A stretch of 41,352 nucleotides of DNA from a virus: positions 1-41,352 of the IMG/VR virus record IMGVR_UViG_3300036846_000718. One strand, 5' to 3'. Of the stretch, positions 7,293 through 16,713 are shown piece by piece (position 1 is the stretch's first letter; each line of letters opens with the position of its first letter). The notes below the pieces were generated by a model, which worked only from the letters and a program-made list of their open reading frames with translations, was not told the DNA's origin and made no database searches. The position numbers and the translations under genes are program-made.

Positions 7293-9179
7293 TTAAATTT
7301 CAGCATCAGCGGTCCACTCGATTTGCATGGTATGGCCAGGCGCCGAGCCGCTTGGCGGGATGCAGGACAAAGCAAAACCTGTAGCCCACAAGCTTTGAAT
7401 GTTGGTCGCCGTGCATGGCCTCTGCGTAGACTGCGCCCAAATCTGTGAGCTTTCCTCGCCAGGCGAGAACAGCGTTAGTGTGGGCACCACACGTTTAACC
7501 TCCCGAAAATCCATGCGCAACGCTGACTGCGACGTCTGAGCCGCCGCCGACTGTGTGAAGGTTGCAATACAGGTCGAAGGCCCATTGTTCGACTTGCTGG
7601 GGTGATCCATAAGAAACGACTTTTCAAAGTATCGAAGACAGGCGCGGAATTCCTCTTGAACCGTGCGCAGATCATAAGGTGTAGCGACGCTGCCAGGCTC
7701 GACTTGGATATTGGTGATATCCGTAACATGCGAACCCGTCCCCCAGCTCGCGATAATCAGCTCTAGGTAGTCGTTAGAAACACCCATGCTTTTATTCACT
7801 ACCGACGCCAGATCAAGCGTGACAACATACTTTTTATAAACCGGAGTTAAATCAACCGATGTTCCAACATCAATATCCGGCTGATTCGAACCAACTCCAA
7901 AGCTCTGCCGAAGAATTACAGCGCAAGTATGCGCAACGCTACTTCTCATAAAAAACGAGATTGTAACTTTACCGCCCGCCAGCGTTTTCACATTTTCTAT
8001 GCGCTGGCTTAAATTCCAGCCTTGGCCCGCGCCCTCCCGAGAAAGGCGCAAACAGTATTTGGACTCGTTAATATTGGCTTCTTGTTCAACATTCAGCTGA
8101 CTCCAACTACAAACAGCATTGGTTGGGCTGTAGATCCTCCATCGATCAGGGCCGAATGCGCTTTCAGGGCCACCACTGGCCTTGCCTACAACGCCTGATT
8201 TACCGCGCTGCCATACTTGAAAAGCACCATTGATCAACCGATTTTTACGGTAGACATGAACAGGAAACTGTTGATTCGGGCTTTCAATTTGAGTCCTTAC
8301 CAACTCAGTGTTGGCCACCCGCTTAGAACGGTCATCGACAGGGGGCGTAGGCGCGTTCTGCCCACCAAGCCACTGGAACGCCAGGGCCGAGGTTCCAAGC
8401 ACCAGCGGGCCATCACTGACCAGTTGCCAAATGGTATCGGCGTTTGCCGTACCCCGCTCCACCGTCACCATCAGACCGGGCGTCACCTTGTCGCTACTGT
8501 CTGCGTCGACAGAGCGCGTCCAGCTATCAGGCCCGACCACGTACAAGCCGTTGTCTTTCGCTTGCGCCTGATCTTTTACCAGCACTCGCGAACCCGCTGG
8601 CACCGCAAAGCCGTCAATGGCTTGAATACCCGCCAGGACCACGGGGCCCGTGGTAGCGACCAACACCGACTGCTTAAAGTCCATCCTGTTAATGGCGCCG
8701 GCAATAGACTCGTCTACATACCGGCGCGTTGCTGTTACGACCGAAGGGTCGATATTCAGCACCACGTTAGTGGAACTCTTGACGATGAAATTCATGCGGA
8801 CGGTTTGCGTCCGGCCGGCGCCCTGGGACAGCTTCGGCTTGAAGCTTGGCGCGCAGTTGGCCACCGCCACCAGATCCCCGTCCGAGTCGAACAACCCCAG
8901 CTCACGAATCCAGAAACCGCCCTCATCGGACGGGATAATCTGCTCGGCTACAAGGATGCCCGGGTTCAATGGATCAGGGCCCAGCATGTTCAGCGGCGCA
9001 CGGCGGCGCTCGTTGATCAACACCTTCTGCAAACGGTCCGGCATTGGGTCAGTGTTATTGGCGTCCCCCACGGCCATGTGGGTTAACTTCCAAGTCATCA
9101 GGCCGGCATCGGCTTTAACTTGCTTGGCCTCCCCCACAGCCGTAAGGATGGCGAAGAACTGCGAATTGGCATCAATCAT
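7293..9179 (-). CDS. H: Tail fibre protein (gpH-like)
   Basis: 628 residues. Residues 1-160 match the conserved baseplate-binding head of P2-type fibres (F-x-x-I-L-T-x-x-G, then G-D-A-N-N, then I-P-S-D-E-G-G-F-W-I-R-E-L-G-L-F-D). The middle has an A-V-D-G-F-type segment and the last ~300 residues have no family I know. The gene for that part (about 7550-8130) is visibly richer in A and T than its neighbours, suggesting an exchanged receptor-binding tip. Its start overlaps the end of I by four bases. Confidence 0.9.
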   Translation of the reverse strand: MIDANSQFFAILTAVGEAKQVKADAGLMTWKLTHMAVGDANNTDPMPDRLQKVLINERRRAPLNMLGPDPLNPGILVAEQIIPSDEGGFWIRELGLFDSDGDLVAVANCAPSFKPKLSQGAGRTQTVRMNFIVKSSTNVVLNIDPSVVTATRRYVDESIAGAINRMDFKQSVLVATTGPVVLAGIQAIDGFAVPAGSRVLVKDQAQAKDNGLYVVGPDSWTRSVDADSSDKVTPGLMVTVERGTANADTIWQLVSDGPLVLGTSALAFQWLGGQNAPTPPVDDRSKRVANTELVRTQIESPNQQFPVHVYRKNRLINGAFQVWQRGKSGVVGKASGGPESAFGPDRWRIYSPTNAVCSWSQLNVEQEANINESKYCLRLSREGAGQGWNLSQRIENVKTLAGGKVTISFFMRSSVAHTCAVILRQSFGVGSNQPDIDVGTSVDLTPVYKKYVVTLDLASVVNKSMGVSNDYLELIIASWGTGSHVTDITNIQVEPGSVATPYDLRTVQEEFRACLRYFEKSFLMDHPSKSNNGPSTCIATFTQSAAAQTSQSALRMDFREVKRVVPTLTLFSPGEESSQIWAQSTQRPCTATNIQSLWATGFALSCIPPSGSAPGHTMQIEWTADAEI

Positions 9180-9865
9180 GGGTATACATCCAAAAGGTCT
9201 ATGGAATGTTCGCGGCCCGGCACGCCGACATAACAGTCAACCGAAATAAAGGCAGGCGTCAGGGGATAAACTTCAAGGTCATCTATGGTGTGTTCGCGAC
9301 CACCGCCACCGATTACCCCGGTCGCCTCGATGTCGCGAAGTACCGGCGGATAAACATCAATTTCGTCACCGTCATATGCACTTGCAAAGACGTTGATAGC
9401 GCCGGTACTTTCGAGGCTGATAGCCAACCCCGTCAGGTGCCGACTTACCGGCTTGGCGTCATCAATCAGCCTTTCCAACTCGGCATACATTTCTTCGGTA
9501 ATGCCGGTTTCTAATACGCCGACCTTGAGTGCAAACGTGCCCGGCACCCCCTTGGGCGTGGTTTCGTACCAGTGCTGAACATCGATCAGGTAGCCAAGCG
9601 GCTCAACGACTCGCCGCAAGGCACCTACAGTGCCCTTGTGGGCATGCACAAAGAACGATGAACGAATAACCGAGCGCTTGACCGCCTCCGACCAATTGTT
9701 GTCCCAGCGGTCGACCGACCAGGCCCAGGCCAGCAGCGGCAGATAGGCCACCGGGCATAAGTCCGGGTTGTAGAGCGTGCGCAACGGTATGTCGGTCTTA
9801 CCGCCCGTGGCGGCCTCTATGGCGCGCTCCAGAAGCGTGCTGTTGAGCGGGAGAAGACTTTGCAT
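9176..9865 (-). CDS. I: Baseplate protein I
   Basis: 229 residues (P2 gpI is 176). N-terminus S-L-L-P-x-N-S-T-x-L-E-R-A-I-E and L-P-x-L-A-W-A-W-S-V-D-x-W are typical of gpI. The C-terminal extension carries two copies of a G-R-E-H-x-I-D-x-L-x-V-Y-P motif, not found in P2 gpI as far as I know. It lies between J and H in P2 order and is translationally coupled to H. Confidence 0.9.
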   Translation of the reverse strand: MQSLLPLNSTLLERAIEAATGGKTDIPLRTLYNPDLCPVAYLPLLAWAWSVDRWDNNWSEAVKRSVIRSSFFVHAHKGTVGALRRVVEPLGYLIDVQHWYETTPKGVPGTFALKVGVLETGITEEMYAELERLIDDAKPVSRHLTGLAISLESTGAINVFASAYDGDEIDVYPPVLRDIEATGVIGGGGREHTIDDLEVYPLTPAFISVDCYVGVPGREHSIDLLDVYP

Positions 9866-9866
9866 G

Positions 9867-10748
9867 TCAGTCCCCCAGCTTTACGGTTACGCCCGTGCAG
9901 TAAGCCGCCTGGGCCTTGGTGGGCCGTATATCCGACCAGCCCGGCAACTCCACGCGTCTGACCCCATTGATATGCAACTGGGCGTCGATCCCCGAGCGCG
10001 CAACTTCAACACCCAGCCGGCGCCGAGGATTGATCCAAGCGTTCAGGCGTCGCTGCGCCTCAATCAGAATGCTCTCGTTCTCGGAGCCGGTGCCCTCCAT
10101 GTGCAGGGTCGCATCAATGCGGTAATTGATTACCTCGGCTCCTTGCACAAAGATTCTGTCCGCCACCGGCAGGATGTTGTCTTGGCTAAGGTAGGCCTCC
10201 ACTTGCTTGAGTAGCGCCTGATCAGCCGTACCGTCCCCATTCAGGTGCTGCACAGTGACCACCACCACCGCCGGCGAGGGGCTTTCGGCCGTAGCGTCTC
10301 CCACCAGAGCCGAGGCGCTACGCGCATGCTGGATGTAACTGTTACGCGGGCCGGCCGTGGTAAGCCCTTCGAAGGCCGCCTGCGCGCGCTCGCGCAATGC
10401 GTCATGGGACTCCATGACTTTTGGTGTCGGGGGAAACGTCGCCAGATCCTCGGCCTGAATTACCAGGCGATTAACGTTAACGTTCGCCGCCAGTTGGTCA
10501 AGGTCGCCGCCCTGGGCGTACGCCAGCAATAGGGCCTTGGCTGCGTCGTTGACTCGGGCACGCTCTTGCACACGACGATAGGCGCCCAGCTCCAGTAATT
10601 TCACTACCGGATCGCTCTCAATCGTAGCGTCCCAGTTTTCGCCCATGAACGAGCGAAACGCCTCTAACTGCTCGGCGTATATTTCCTCAAAGTCCAGGGG
10701 TTCCAGCACTTCGGGTACCGGCAGCGTCGACAAATCCACGGTACTCAT
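9867..10748 (-). CDS. J: Baseplate wedge protein J
   Basis: 293 residues (P2 gpJ is 302). N-terminal L-P-x-P-x-V-L-E-x-L-D-F-E-x-I segment, central E-S-D-P-x-x-K-L-L-E-x-x-A-Y, and the C-terminal R-R-L-G-x-x-V-x-R-S-x-I-x-A-x-L region identify the baseplate J family. It starts four bases before the end of W. Confidence 0.92.
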   Translation of the reverse strand: MSTVDLSTLPVPEVLEPLDFEEIYAEQLEAFRSFMGENWDATIESDPVVKLLELGAYRRVQERARVNDAAKALLLAYAQGGDLDQLAANVNVNRLVIQAEDLATFPPTPKVMESHDALRERAQAAFEGLTTAGPRNSYIQHARSASALVGDATAESPSPAVVVVTVQHLNGDGTADQALLKQVEAYLSQDNILPVADRIFVQGAEVINYRIDATLHMEGTGSENESILIEAQRRLNAWINPRRRLGVEVARSGIDAQLHINGVRRVELPGWSDIRPTKAQAAYCTGVTVKLGD

Positions 10749-11071
10749 ACCGACACCTCAAGTAAGTGGCTTGCGCCCAGGTATTCGCCCTTCAGCTCCA
10801 GCGTTATCTGGCCGCCTACAACCGCCGTCACCCGCACGCCTTCAAGCTTCAGTTGCGGCAACCAGCGCCCCAGGGCGCGCGCCGCCTCAGCCTGTACGGC
10901 GCTTTTCCAGCCACCAGACACAGGCAAGTCGACGTAGCGCCGGAGCTTGCTGCCGTACTCGGGACGTTGGCGACGACTGCCCAGCGGAGTGGTCAGGCAG
11001 TCCTCAATGCACTGGCGCAAATACTCGATGCCGGAAATGATCTTGCCGGTACGGCGATCCATTCCCATCAT
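10745..11071 (-). CDS. W: Baseplate protein W (gp25-like)
   Basis: 108 residues (P2 gpW is 115). Early G-M-D-R-R-T-G-K and I-x-x-C-L-x-T-P-x-G-S-R-x-x-x-P-x-Y-G-S are hallmark residues of the T4 gp25/P2 W lysozyme-like family. Part of the baseplate wedge with J and I. Confidence 0.92.
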   Translation of the reverse strand: MMGMDRRTGKIISGIEYLRQCIEDCLTTPLGSRRQRPEYGSKLRRYVDLPVSGGWKSAVQAEAARALGRWLPQLKLEGVRVTAVVGGQITLELKGEYLGASHLLEVSV

Positions 11072-11077
11072 CGGGCG

Positions 11078-11296
11078 TTACTCCTCGATCAGCTCAAGCT
11101 CGGGATGCCCCGCCAGGCACTGGCGAGCCGGTTCATCGTCTGCCGTTACGGTAACGATGCCGGCTTCCACCGGCACCGCGCGACCGTCCTGCAGGATGAT
11201 CATGCGAGTTCGATACACCTTGTCGCGGTACCGCACCTGGGCGCTGTTTGGCGGGGTGTTCTGTTCTGCGGTGTCGCCTTTGAGTGGCTTGGCCAT
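11078..11296 (-). CDS. Unknown small protein between V and W
   Basis: 72 residues from the ATG at 11296, preceded by GGAGG with good spacing. Charged, no membrane segment, one Cys. P2 itself has no gene here; several P2-like tails carry a small extra gene between spike and wedge. Located after the terminator at 11311-11334. Possibly a minor tail or assembly factor; function unknown. Confidence 0.7.
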   Translation of the reverse strand: MAKPLKGDTAEQNTPPNSAQVRYRDKVYRTRMIILQDGRAVPVEAGIVTVTADDEPARQCLAGHPELELIEE

Positions 11297-11310
11297 GTTT
11301 CCTCCGGACA

Positions 11311-11334
11311 TAAAAAACCCGCACTGGGCGGGGC
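11311..11334 (-). terminator. Terminator after V
   Basis: CCCGC and GCGGG arms with a 5-base loop followed by six T residues on the minus strand. It sits between the baseplate spike gene and the small gene at 11078-11296, another point where late transcription has to read through. Confidence 0.8.
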
Positions 11335-11350
11335 GTTGTGGATGGGCTTG

Positions 11351-11938
11351 TTAGTGCTTGTGGTGGTTGTCGCTATTGCCGGCGGCCAGAATGTCAGCAT
11401 CACCGGTGATGGTCTGCGTTACGTGTAACGGCCCGTCGATAGTGACCGGGCCAACCAGGCTGATCGCATCGCCGGTCAGACTAATTTTTCCGGACGTAAC
11501 CGATACGGCGTTATCCGTAACAATGGCCGCCGTCGAACCGACTTTGATTGTTACCGTCCCGCTGGGCAAAGTGATGGTGTATGACTTGGCCTGCCAGTCG
11601 TAGACCAGCGAACCACCATCATCAAACCGCCACACCTCCACATGATCGCGGTTATCCGGTGGCGCGCCGGCGTTTCCGTAAAGCCCAGGAATGAAAGTGC
11701 CCTGGGCGGCCTCACCGCTGGGACTGAACAACACGCCCTGCTCTCCCAAGCTGGGCGAGCGCCAGTGACGGGCCTTGCCGGCCGCCAGGCTGTGCCAGCG
11801 CACCCAAGCGCTTGTCCAATCCCCATCCGAAACCCGACACGCCGGCGGCGATGCCGCCAGGTCGACCGCGACCACATAGCAAGGCTTGAGCATGGCCGCG
11901 ATCATGCGGTCATGCTGGGCCGCGACGTAGCCACTCAC
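11351..11938 (-). CDS. V: Baseplate spike protein V
   Basis: 195 residues (P2 gpV is 211). OB-fold-like N-terminal part with R-V-x-x-G-x-W-x-x-A-W-V-x-W and L-S-P-S-G-E-A-x-Q-G, a repetitive beta-helix stem (V-T-I-D-G-P-L-H-V), and a C-terminus ending G-N-S-D-N-H-H-K-H. The final His cluster fits the metal-bound tip of P2-type spikes. Confidence 0.92.
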   Translation of the reverse strand: MSGYVAAQHDRMIAAMLKPCYVVAVDLAASPPACRVSDGDWTSAWVRWHSLAAGKARHWRSPSLGEQGVLFSPSGEAAQGTFIPGLYGNAGAPPDNRDHVEVWRFDDGGSLVYDWQAKSYTITLPSGTVTIKVGSTAAIVTDNAVSVTSGKISLTGDAISLVGPVTIDGPLHVTQTITGDADILAAGNSDNHHKH

Positions 11939-12459
11939 GGAATATTCTCCGGCGCGACGTACTGCTGTTCACTGCCTGGCCCAATATCAGGACTGAAACC
12001 GAACACCAGGGAGCCAGGCGGTTCATCTGGCCAAGGCCAATCCGACTCACCGAGTTCAAAGGGTTGAATCCACTGAACCGACCACATGACAAACTGCTCA
12101 AGGTCCAGCGTTGGGGCTTCTGGCTGCGCGTGTACCTGCTCCGGGGGGCCGGTCACAAAATCCACATCCCACAACTGATCCTTTAGCACGGTCATCATCT
12201 GGCCAGCCAAGATAGCGGCCTGGAGCGATGCCTTGGGGCGGTCTGCCTCCACCAGAATGCAGGACTGAAAACGACCAATGACCGCCGTTTTCCCCTCTCC
12301 CCGGTCCACGCCCGGGGCCATATCAGTGATCCCGTACAACAGCGCCGGCGTCTTCACCTCGGCGCCCAACTCCGGAAACTGCTCAACATGCACCACCTTG
12401 GGCATGCGCTCGCTGATCATGCGAGTAATCGCATCATGTAATGTCGTCAGTTCGCTCAT
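11935..12459 (-). CDS. Probable tail completion/terminator protein
   Basis: About 174 residues from the ATG at 12459 (a GTG three codons earlier is possible). Helical N-terminus with T-L-H-D-A-I-x-R-M-I, then alternating beta and charged segments. It lies between head-tail joining and tail genes, where a tail terminator is expected, and overlaps V by four bases. Family not recognised with certainty; it could be the equivalent of lambda Z/U or Mu gp37. Confidence 0.6.
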   Translation of the reverse strand: MSELTTLHDAITRMISERMPKVVHVEQFPELGAEVKTPALLYGITDMAPGVDRGEGKTAVIGRFQSCILVEADRPKASLQAAILAGQMMTVLKDQLWDVDFVTGPPEQVHAQPEAPTLDLEQFVMWSVQWIQPFELGESDWPWPDEPPGSLVFGFSPDIGPGSEQQYVAPENIP

Positions 12460-12817
12460 TGGACACACTCAATACCAAGTCGATCATCCCGGAACCATCG
12501 GGCTTCAGACGGACAACCTTGTAGCGGCCACCGCCATCCAGGGCCGGCAGCTCAATGGTTAAATGATCGCCCTTTTTGACGCCCTGGACGTCGACCACAC
12601 GCGCGGTAAGCGTGGGTTCCAACACCTCGTCGGCGTTGATTGCGCCGCCCAATCGCGCCGCACCCGTCTTACCGCCGCCAATCTCCGCGCCAACAAAGGG
12701 CGAGGCGAAAGCGCCGGAAATGGGTCGACCATCCGCAAGGGTCACAGGATCGCCAAGACGCTCCACCAGTAGCGCGTCCATGCGCTCAGCCGTGGCCCGA
12801 AAACGGGGGCCAGGCAT
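12434..12817 (-). CDS. Probable head-tail joining protein
   Basis: 127 residues; beta-rich after a short helical start. Size and place (after the capsid and decoration genes, before tail completion) fit a lambda FII-type head-tail connector. It contains V-x-D-V-Q-G-V-K-K-G-D and a late R-Y-K-V-V-R-L-x-P-D-G-S-G pattern also seen in connector proteins. Its start touches the stop of the decoration gene. Confidence 0.6.
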   Translation of the reverse strand: MPGPRFRATAERMDALLVERLGDPVTLADGRPISGAFASPFVGAEIGGGKTGAARLGGAINADEVLEPTLTARVVDVQGVKKGDHLTIELPALDGGGRYKVVRLKPDGSGMIDLVLSVSNERTDDIT

Positions 12818-13131
12818 TACTGGACGATCAACACGTCGGCATAGCCTGCGACCGAATCGCTCAACAGCTTGCCGTAAGGGGCCGAACCAGCAGCACCAGC
12901 AGCAACCAGGCCCCCGTCTTTGACGCTGGCACTCATGCCAGCTTTCAAAGCTGCATCTGCCGGCACATTCCAGCAGCCGCCCGTGTGATACACGATAGGC
13001 GTGCCCTTGGGGCCGCTTTGAAGCGGCATAACCGCCAGATCGTTGATTACTTGCGGGATACCGGCGACAGAGCCGCCAGTAGGCGCTGGCAGCGTCACAG
13101 TGGCGCCGCTGCTCACATGATTAGTAGACAT
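12817..13131 (-). CDS. Capsid decoration protein (DUF2190-like)
   Basis: 104 residues from the ATG at 13131, supported by AAGGAAG upstream. Short, Ala/Gly-rich and beta-rich with G-x-P-I-V-Y-H-T-G-G and a late A-Y-A-D-V-L-I-V-Q, a good match to the small DUF2190 capsid-associated family. It lies directly after the capsid gene and its terminator, as in related phages. Confidence 0.75.
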   Translation of the reverse strand: MSTNHVSSGATVTLPAPTGGSVAGIPQVINDLAVMPLQSGPKGTPIVYHTGGCWNVPADAALKAGMSASVKDGGLVAAGAAGSAPYGKLLSDSVAGYADVLIVQ

Positions 13132-13154
13132 GGCAATTCTTCCTTTCCAGAAAC

Positions 13155-13178
13155 GACAAACCCCGCACACGGCGGGGT
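13155..13178 (-). terminator. Terminator after capsid fusion gene
   Basis: ACCCCGC and GCGGGGT arms, 5-base loop, then TTTG on the minus strand. The T-run is short, so termination may be partial and serve to keep capsid transcript levels higher than downstream genes. Confidence 0.65.
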
Positions 13179-13196
13179 CTTCGGATAGTCAGCGAG

Positions 13197-15236
13197 TTAC
13201 GCGCCGACAGACTTATTCAAGCCGCGCGAATCGAGCGCAGAAACGCCGGCGTCAATGCGGACCTTGGTAGCGATACCGTCGCTGGTAAAGCCTTCCATTT
13301 GGTCGATGTACGGCACGTCGACGCCATCGAGATAGGCCACCTCGATAGTGTCGCTGTTCTGCTTGCCAGCCAGGTACCAGGACGACGACGACGCGTCATC
13401 AAGGCGCGGATCAGAAATTACCTGCGCAAAGTCCTTCATGGGGTTAACCACGCCGGCGTTAACCTGGGCGTTCGGCACCGACGCCGAGCGGATCAGTTGA
13501 TTTGCCTTGTCTTCCAGTGCCACGGGGCACAGCAGGAAGGCAGGACGAATATTCAACGTCCGGGTTTTGTCGCCATCCTTGGCCGCCTTGGTCTTTTGCA
13601 GCGCCATGGCCGTTTTAGCCGTGCTCATCGCTTCGATGGACAGCGCCGAAGCGTTACCGGTAAACAGGTTTTTGCGCGATGCATCGAACAGCGGCTTGCC
13701 GTCTTTCATCTTGCCGTTGTTGGTCAGGGTGTCGTACACCAGATCACCAATGGTCGCGCGGGCAGCTTCACCCATCAGCCGCGGAATCGCGCTCAAGGCG
13801 TCGAGGTCATCGTTGATGATGGCCTGGCGGTTGATGCTGAAGATTTCCCCGTAGGTGGCCAGGCGGATCGTTTCGCCGCTGTCACCGAGGGTGATGTACT
13901 TGTACTCCGCACCTGGGCGCACTTCGCGCAAGGTGGCGAACGAACCCAGGCCCACGCGGTTGGCGACCTTAAAGTCACTCAGTCGGCCCTTCTTGGTCCA
14001 CAACTGGTAGGTTTCCTCGGCCTGCTCCCAGCCTTGCAACAACGACCGGTGGGACGCATCCAGCAGGATGTTACCGAAGTCGCTGGAGTCGTGAGTAAAC
14101 GCCAGGCCAACCATGTCCATTGGGCGTAGGCTCGCCACGCCGATACCGCGATCAGACAACGATGCACGGGCCAGCTCGCGCAATGTCATGTGGTTGTAAG
14201 CGTTATCCGCCTCGTTTTCTTCCATGCCGAGGCGGCCATACAGCGAGGCCCGCACACCGTCGCCCACGATATTGCCGTTGCTGACGTGGCCAGGGTGTCG
14301 CTGGCTCGCGGTCGGGGTGGTTTTCTCACCGATGGCGGCCAACAGCTTGGCGTTCGCCACTTCCACAGTACAGGCGGTGTCGCCCAGGCAGGTATCGCGC
14401 AACGTTTCGTGACCAGCAAACGATGCAAAGGCAGCGCTGATTGCATTACGGCGCGAAGCTTCGACCGCAATGCCCTGGGCCAGAATTTGGTCAGTGTTCA
14501 GCGAAGCGTTGGCCACCGGCTCGACAACAGGCACCAGCGGCGGTGTCGGTACAGAGTTACGCGGGTTCATCAGGTTTTTCATATGCGGGGGCATGCTGGT
14601 GTACTCCTCCAGGCGTTTCGAATTAAGTTGAGCGGCCGCCTTGATTGGCTCTAACACTTGGTCTGCGAAGCCGGCCGCCACCGCCTCGTTTCCGTCCATC
14701 CACGTAGTCACCTTGAGCAACGCCGCGATTTCATCGACCGACTTGCCCGACTTGCGCGCATACGCCTGAACTAACGTGCCCTCGACCTTATCGAGTAAAT
14801 CGGCGTACTCGCGCATGTCATCCGCGTCACCAACCTGCCCACCCCAAGGCTTGTGAATCATCATCATGGAATTGGCCGGCATGTAGATCACATCGCCCGC
14901 CATCGCCACGACGCTGGCCATGGATGCGGCCATGCCGTCGATGTACACCTCTACACGGGCCGAGTGCCCCCGCAGAATGTTGTACATGGCTGTGCCGTCC
15001 ATCACGTCACCGCCACCGGAATGAATCCGAAGGTTGATTTGTGACACGTCACCGAGCGCGGCCAGATCGCGCGCAAACTGACGGGCCGAAATACCCCACG
15101 CGCCAATGTCGTCATAGAGCATCACTTCGGCAACACCACGGGACGCGGCACGAATTGAATACCAGCTTTCTTCGGGCTTATTGGTCGGGCTTATCGACGC
15201 CCGTGGCCGCATCAGCGGCCCGTTGTTTCTCGTCAT
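13197..15236 (-). CDS. Prohead protease / major capsid fusion protein
   Basis: About 679 residues from the ATG at 15236 (15239 also possible); the longer frame to 15428 would run deep into the portal gene. Residues ~40-230 are a ClpP-type serine protease: G-M-A-A-S-M-A-S with the nucleophile near Ser105, and M-I-H-K-P with His near 128. A linker (about 250-330) rich in Pro and Ala follows, then a ~350-residue major capsid domain ending in a charged, beta-rich segment. Such single-chain protease-capsid fusions are known in some tailed phages. The protease should free the capsid and trim the prohead; the protease part may also provide the scaffold. Confidence 0.92.
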   Translation of the reverse strand: MTRNNGPLMRPRASISPTNKPEESWYSIRAASRGVAEVMLYDDIGAWGISARQFARDLAALGDVSQINLRIHSGGGDVMDGTAMYNILRGHSARVEVYIDGMAASMASVVAMAGDVIYMPANSMMMIHKPWGGQVGDADDMREYADLLDKVEGTLVQAYARKSGKSVDEIAALLKVTTWMDGNEAVAAGFADQVLEPIKAAAQLNSKRLEEYTSMPPHMKNLMNPRNSVPTPPLVPVVEPVANASLNTDQILAQGIAVEASRRNAISAAFASFAGHETLRDTCLGDTACTVEVANAKLLAAIGEKTTPTASQRHPGHVSNGNIVGDGVRASLYGRLGMEENEADNAYNHMTLRELARASLSDRGIGVASLRPMDMVGLAFTHDSSDFGNILLDASHRSLLQGWEQAEETYQLWTKKGRLSDFKVANRVGLGSFATLREVRPGAEYKYITLGDSGETIRLATYGEIFSINRQAIINDDLDALSAIPRLMGEAARATIGDLVYDTLTNNGKMKDGKPLFDASRKNLFTGNASALSIEAMSTAKTAMALQKTKAAKDGDKTRTLNIRPAFLLCPVALEDKANQLIRSASVPNAQVNAGVVNPMKDFAQVISDPRLDDASSSSWYLAGKQNSDTIEVAYLDGVDVPYIDQMEGFTSDGIATKVRIDAGVSALDSRGLNKSVGA

Positions 15237-16713
15237 CATTGGGCTGATTCTTCCCGTAGATTTGGTGGTAGTAATCGGAGCTGTACACCAGCCCGTCCTT
15301 ACGGTTCGCGGCGACTTCAGCCGCGCGCGACGCCTTAAGCTCTGAAGGGTTGCGCTGCCGCGAACGGACCACCTCGGCCTCATCAGCAAAGCCGGCCTCA
15401 ACCAGTAGTTTCCAGGCCGTTGCCTCATGCACCGGGTTAATCCAGGGCATCACCGGCCCCTGATAGAACGCGCCGTAAACCGTTCGAGGATCTACGCCGG
15501 CAGGCACGACCAGTTGTCCGCTCATGATCGCCATGCGCAGCCAGTCGCGATAAACCGGGCGACACCAGTAGTCGATGAACTCGTGTTGCAGCAGGTCGTA
15601 ACCTAACTGCCCCTCCACCAGCTCCTGACGTTGCGCCGAGTAGGTGCCGTCATAGCTACGCGCAACACTGGAGTAGGTGCTACGGGAACCGGCCGCCACG
15701 GCCTTCAACTGGCCGTTACGGAAGCCCTCCAGAAACGGGTTAGGCCGGTTGCTCTCAATCATCCCGACATCTTCACCAGGCAACAGCGTGTCGATCACGA
15801 TGCCCGGCGCGATTGGAAACGTGCGCTCGGCGCGAACTTCACCGCTCGCCGGCGGCACAAAGTCCTCCGGCATGCCCTTCTTGATGTACATGGCCAACGC
15901 GGCGCTGATACGCGCGGCTACACGCTCGCTTTCCTCGTAGTCCTTGATATCCGCCAGGCGGATCAGCACTGCATGCAGCAGTGGCTGGCCACGGTTTTGG
16001 CCAATGCGCTTGCGGTGCGCGATATGAATCATCTGCTCCACCGGCACCCGCTTGGTGTTCTGCGAGAAGTTGCCAGTCAGGTCCCCCGGGTGACTTTTCA
16101 GCAGGTGATACGCGCGCACCCGGCGCCATGCATTGCGCTCGATGCCCTGGACAATGCCTGTCGAATAGTCTGTGTATTCGACAGGCAAATAGTCCGGCTC
16201 CAGCAGCTCCAGGGCGAAGGGCACCCCGTGCAAATGCTCATAACCAGGCACTTTGCCCATCAGCTTTTGCGCCAACGCCTCGCCGTCACGTAGCCAGGTG
16301 CGGCACACCAGGCGCTCCATCTGCGGCCGTGTCAGCTCACCGGACGCTTCAGGCTTCAGCGACCATTCGCCCCACAGAGACTTGATCGCGGCCGCAAACT
16401 CCACATGCACGCTGCCGTCATAACCGAGCGGGATAGGCTCAACAGCGATGCCAGGCCCACCAACGACGCGTTCTTCCAGGCGGTCGAACAGGCCGGTCAC
16501 AATGTCGTGGTCTTCGTCCAGCTTCCGGCACTGCTCGCGCAATGACTTCAGCGTGCGTTGCAACGAAGCGTCAGCACTGCGCGGCTGTTTTTTCGCTTTG
16601 TGCGTGCGGGTAACAGTGGCGGCCTCAAAGGCCATAATCACGTTCCGAGCCCGCAACCGCTCGGCCACCATCCCCGGAAATAGCGGCGCTAAAGCTTTAT
16701 CCAGCAGGTTCAA
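15178..16713 (-). CDS. Portal protein (lambda gpB family)
   Basis: 511 residues. N-terminal F-P-G-M-V-A-E-R-L-R-A-R, central W-L-R-D-G-E-A-L and H-L-x-x-x-x-P-G-D-L-T-G, and later R-S-T-Y-S-S-V-A-R-S-Y-D-G-T-Y match the lambda-type portal. It forms the twelve-subunit DNA channel. It overlaps gpW by four bases and the protease/capsid gene by about 60 bases. Confidence 0.93.
   Translation of the reverse strand: MNLLDKALAPLFPGMVAERLRARNVIMAFEAATVTRTHKAKKQPRSADASLQRTLKSLREQCRKLDEDHDIVTGLFDRLEERVVGGPGIAVEPIPLGYDGSVHVEFAAAIKSLWGEWSLKPEASGELTRPQMERLVCRTWLRDGEALAQKLMGKVPGYEHLHGVPFALELLEPDYLPVEYTDYSTGIVQGIERNAWRRVRAYHLLKSHPGDLTGNFSQNTKRVPVEQMIHIAHRKRIGQNRGQPLLHAVLIRLADIKDYEESERVAARISAALAMYIKKGMPEDFVPPASGEVRAERTFPIAPGIVIDTLLPGEDVGMIESNRPNPFLEGFRNGQLKAVAAGSRSTYSSVARSYDGTYSAQRQELVEGQLGYDLLQHEFIDYWCRPVYRDWLRMAIMSGQLVVPAGVDPRTVYGAFYQGPVMPWINPVHEATAWKLLVEAGFADEAEVVRSRQRNPSELKASRAAEVAANRKDGLVYSSDYYHQIYGKNQPNDDEKQRAADAATGVDKPDQ

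Noticed and set aside
13197-15428. Full 743-codon frame as the capsid fusion start
   Set aside because: The first 64 codons lie inside the portal gene, are Arg-rich and lack a ribosome binding site; 15236 begins just before recognisable protease sequence.
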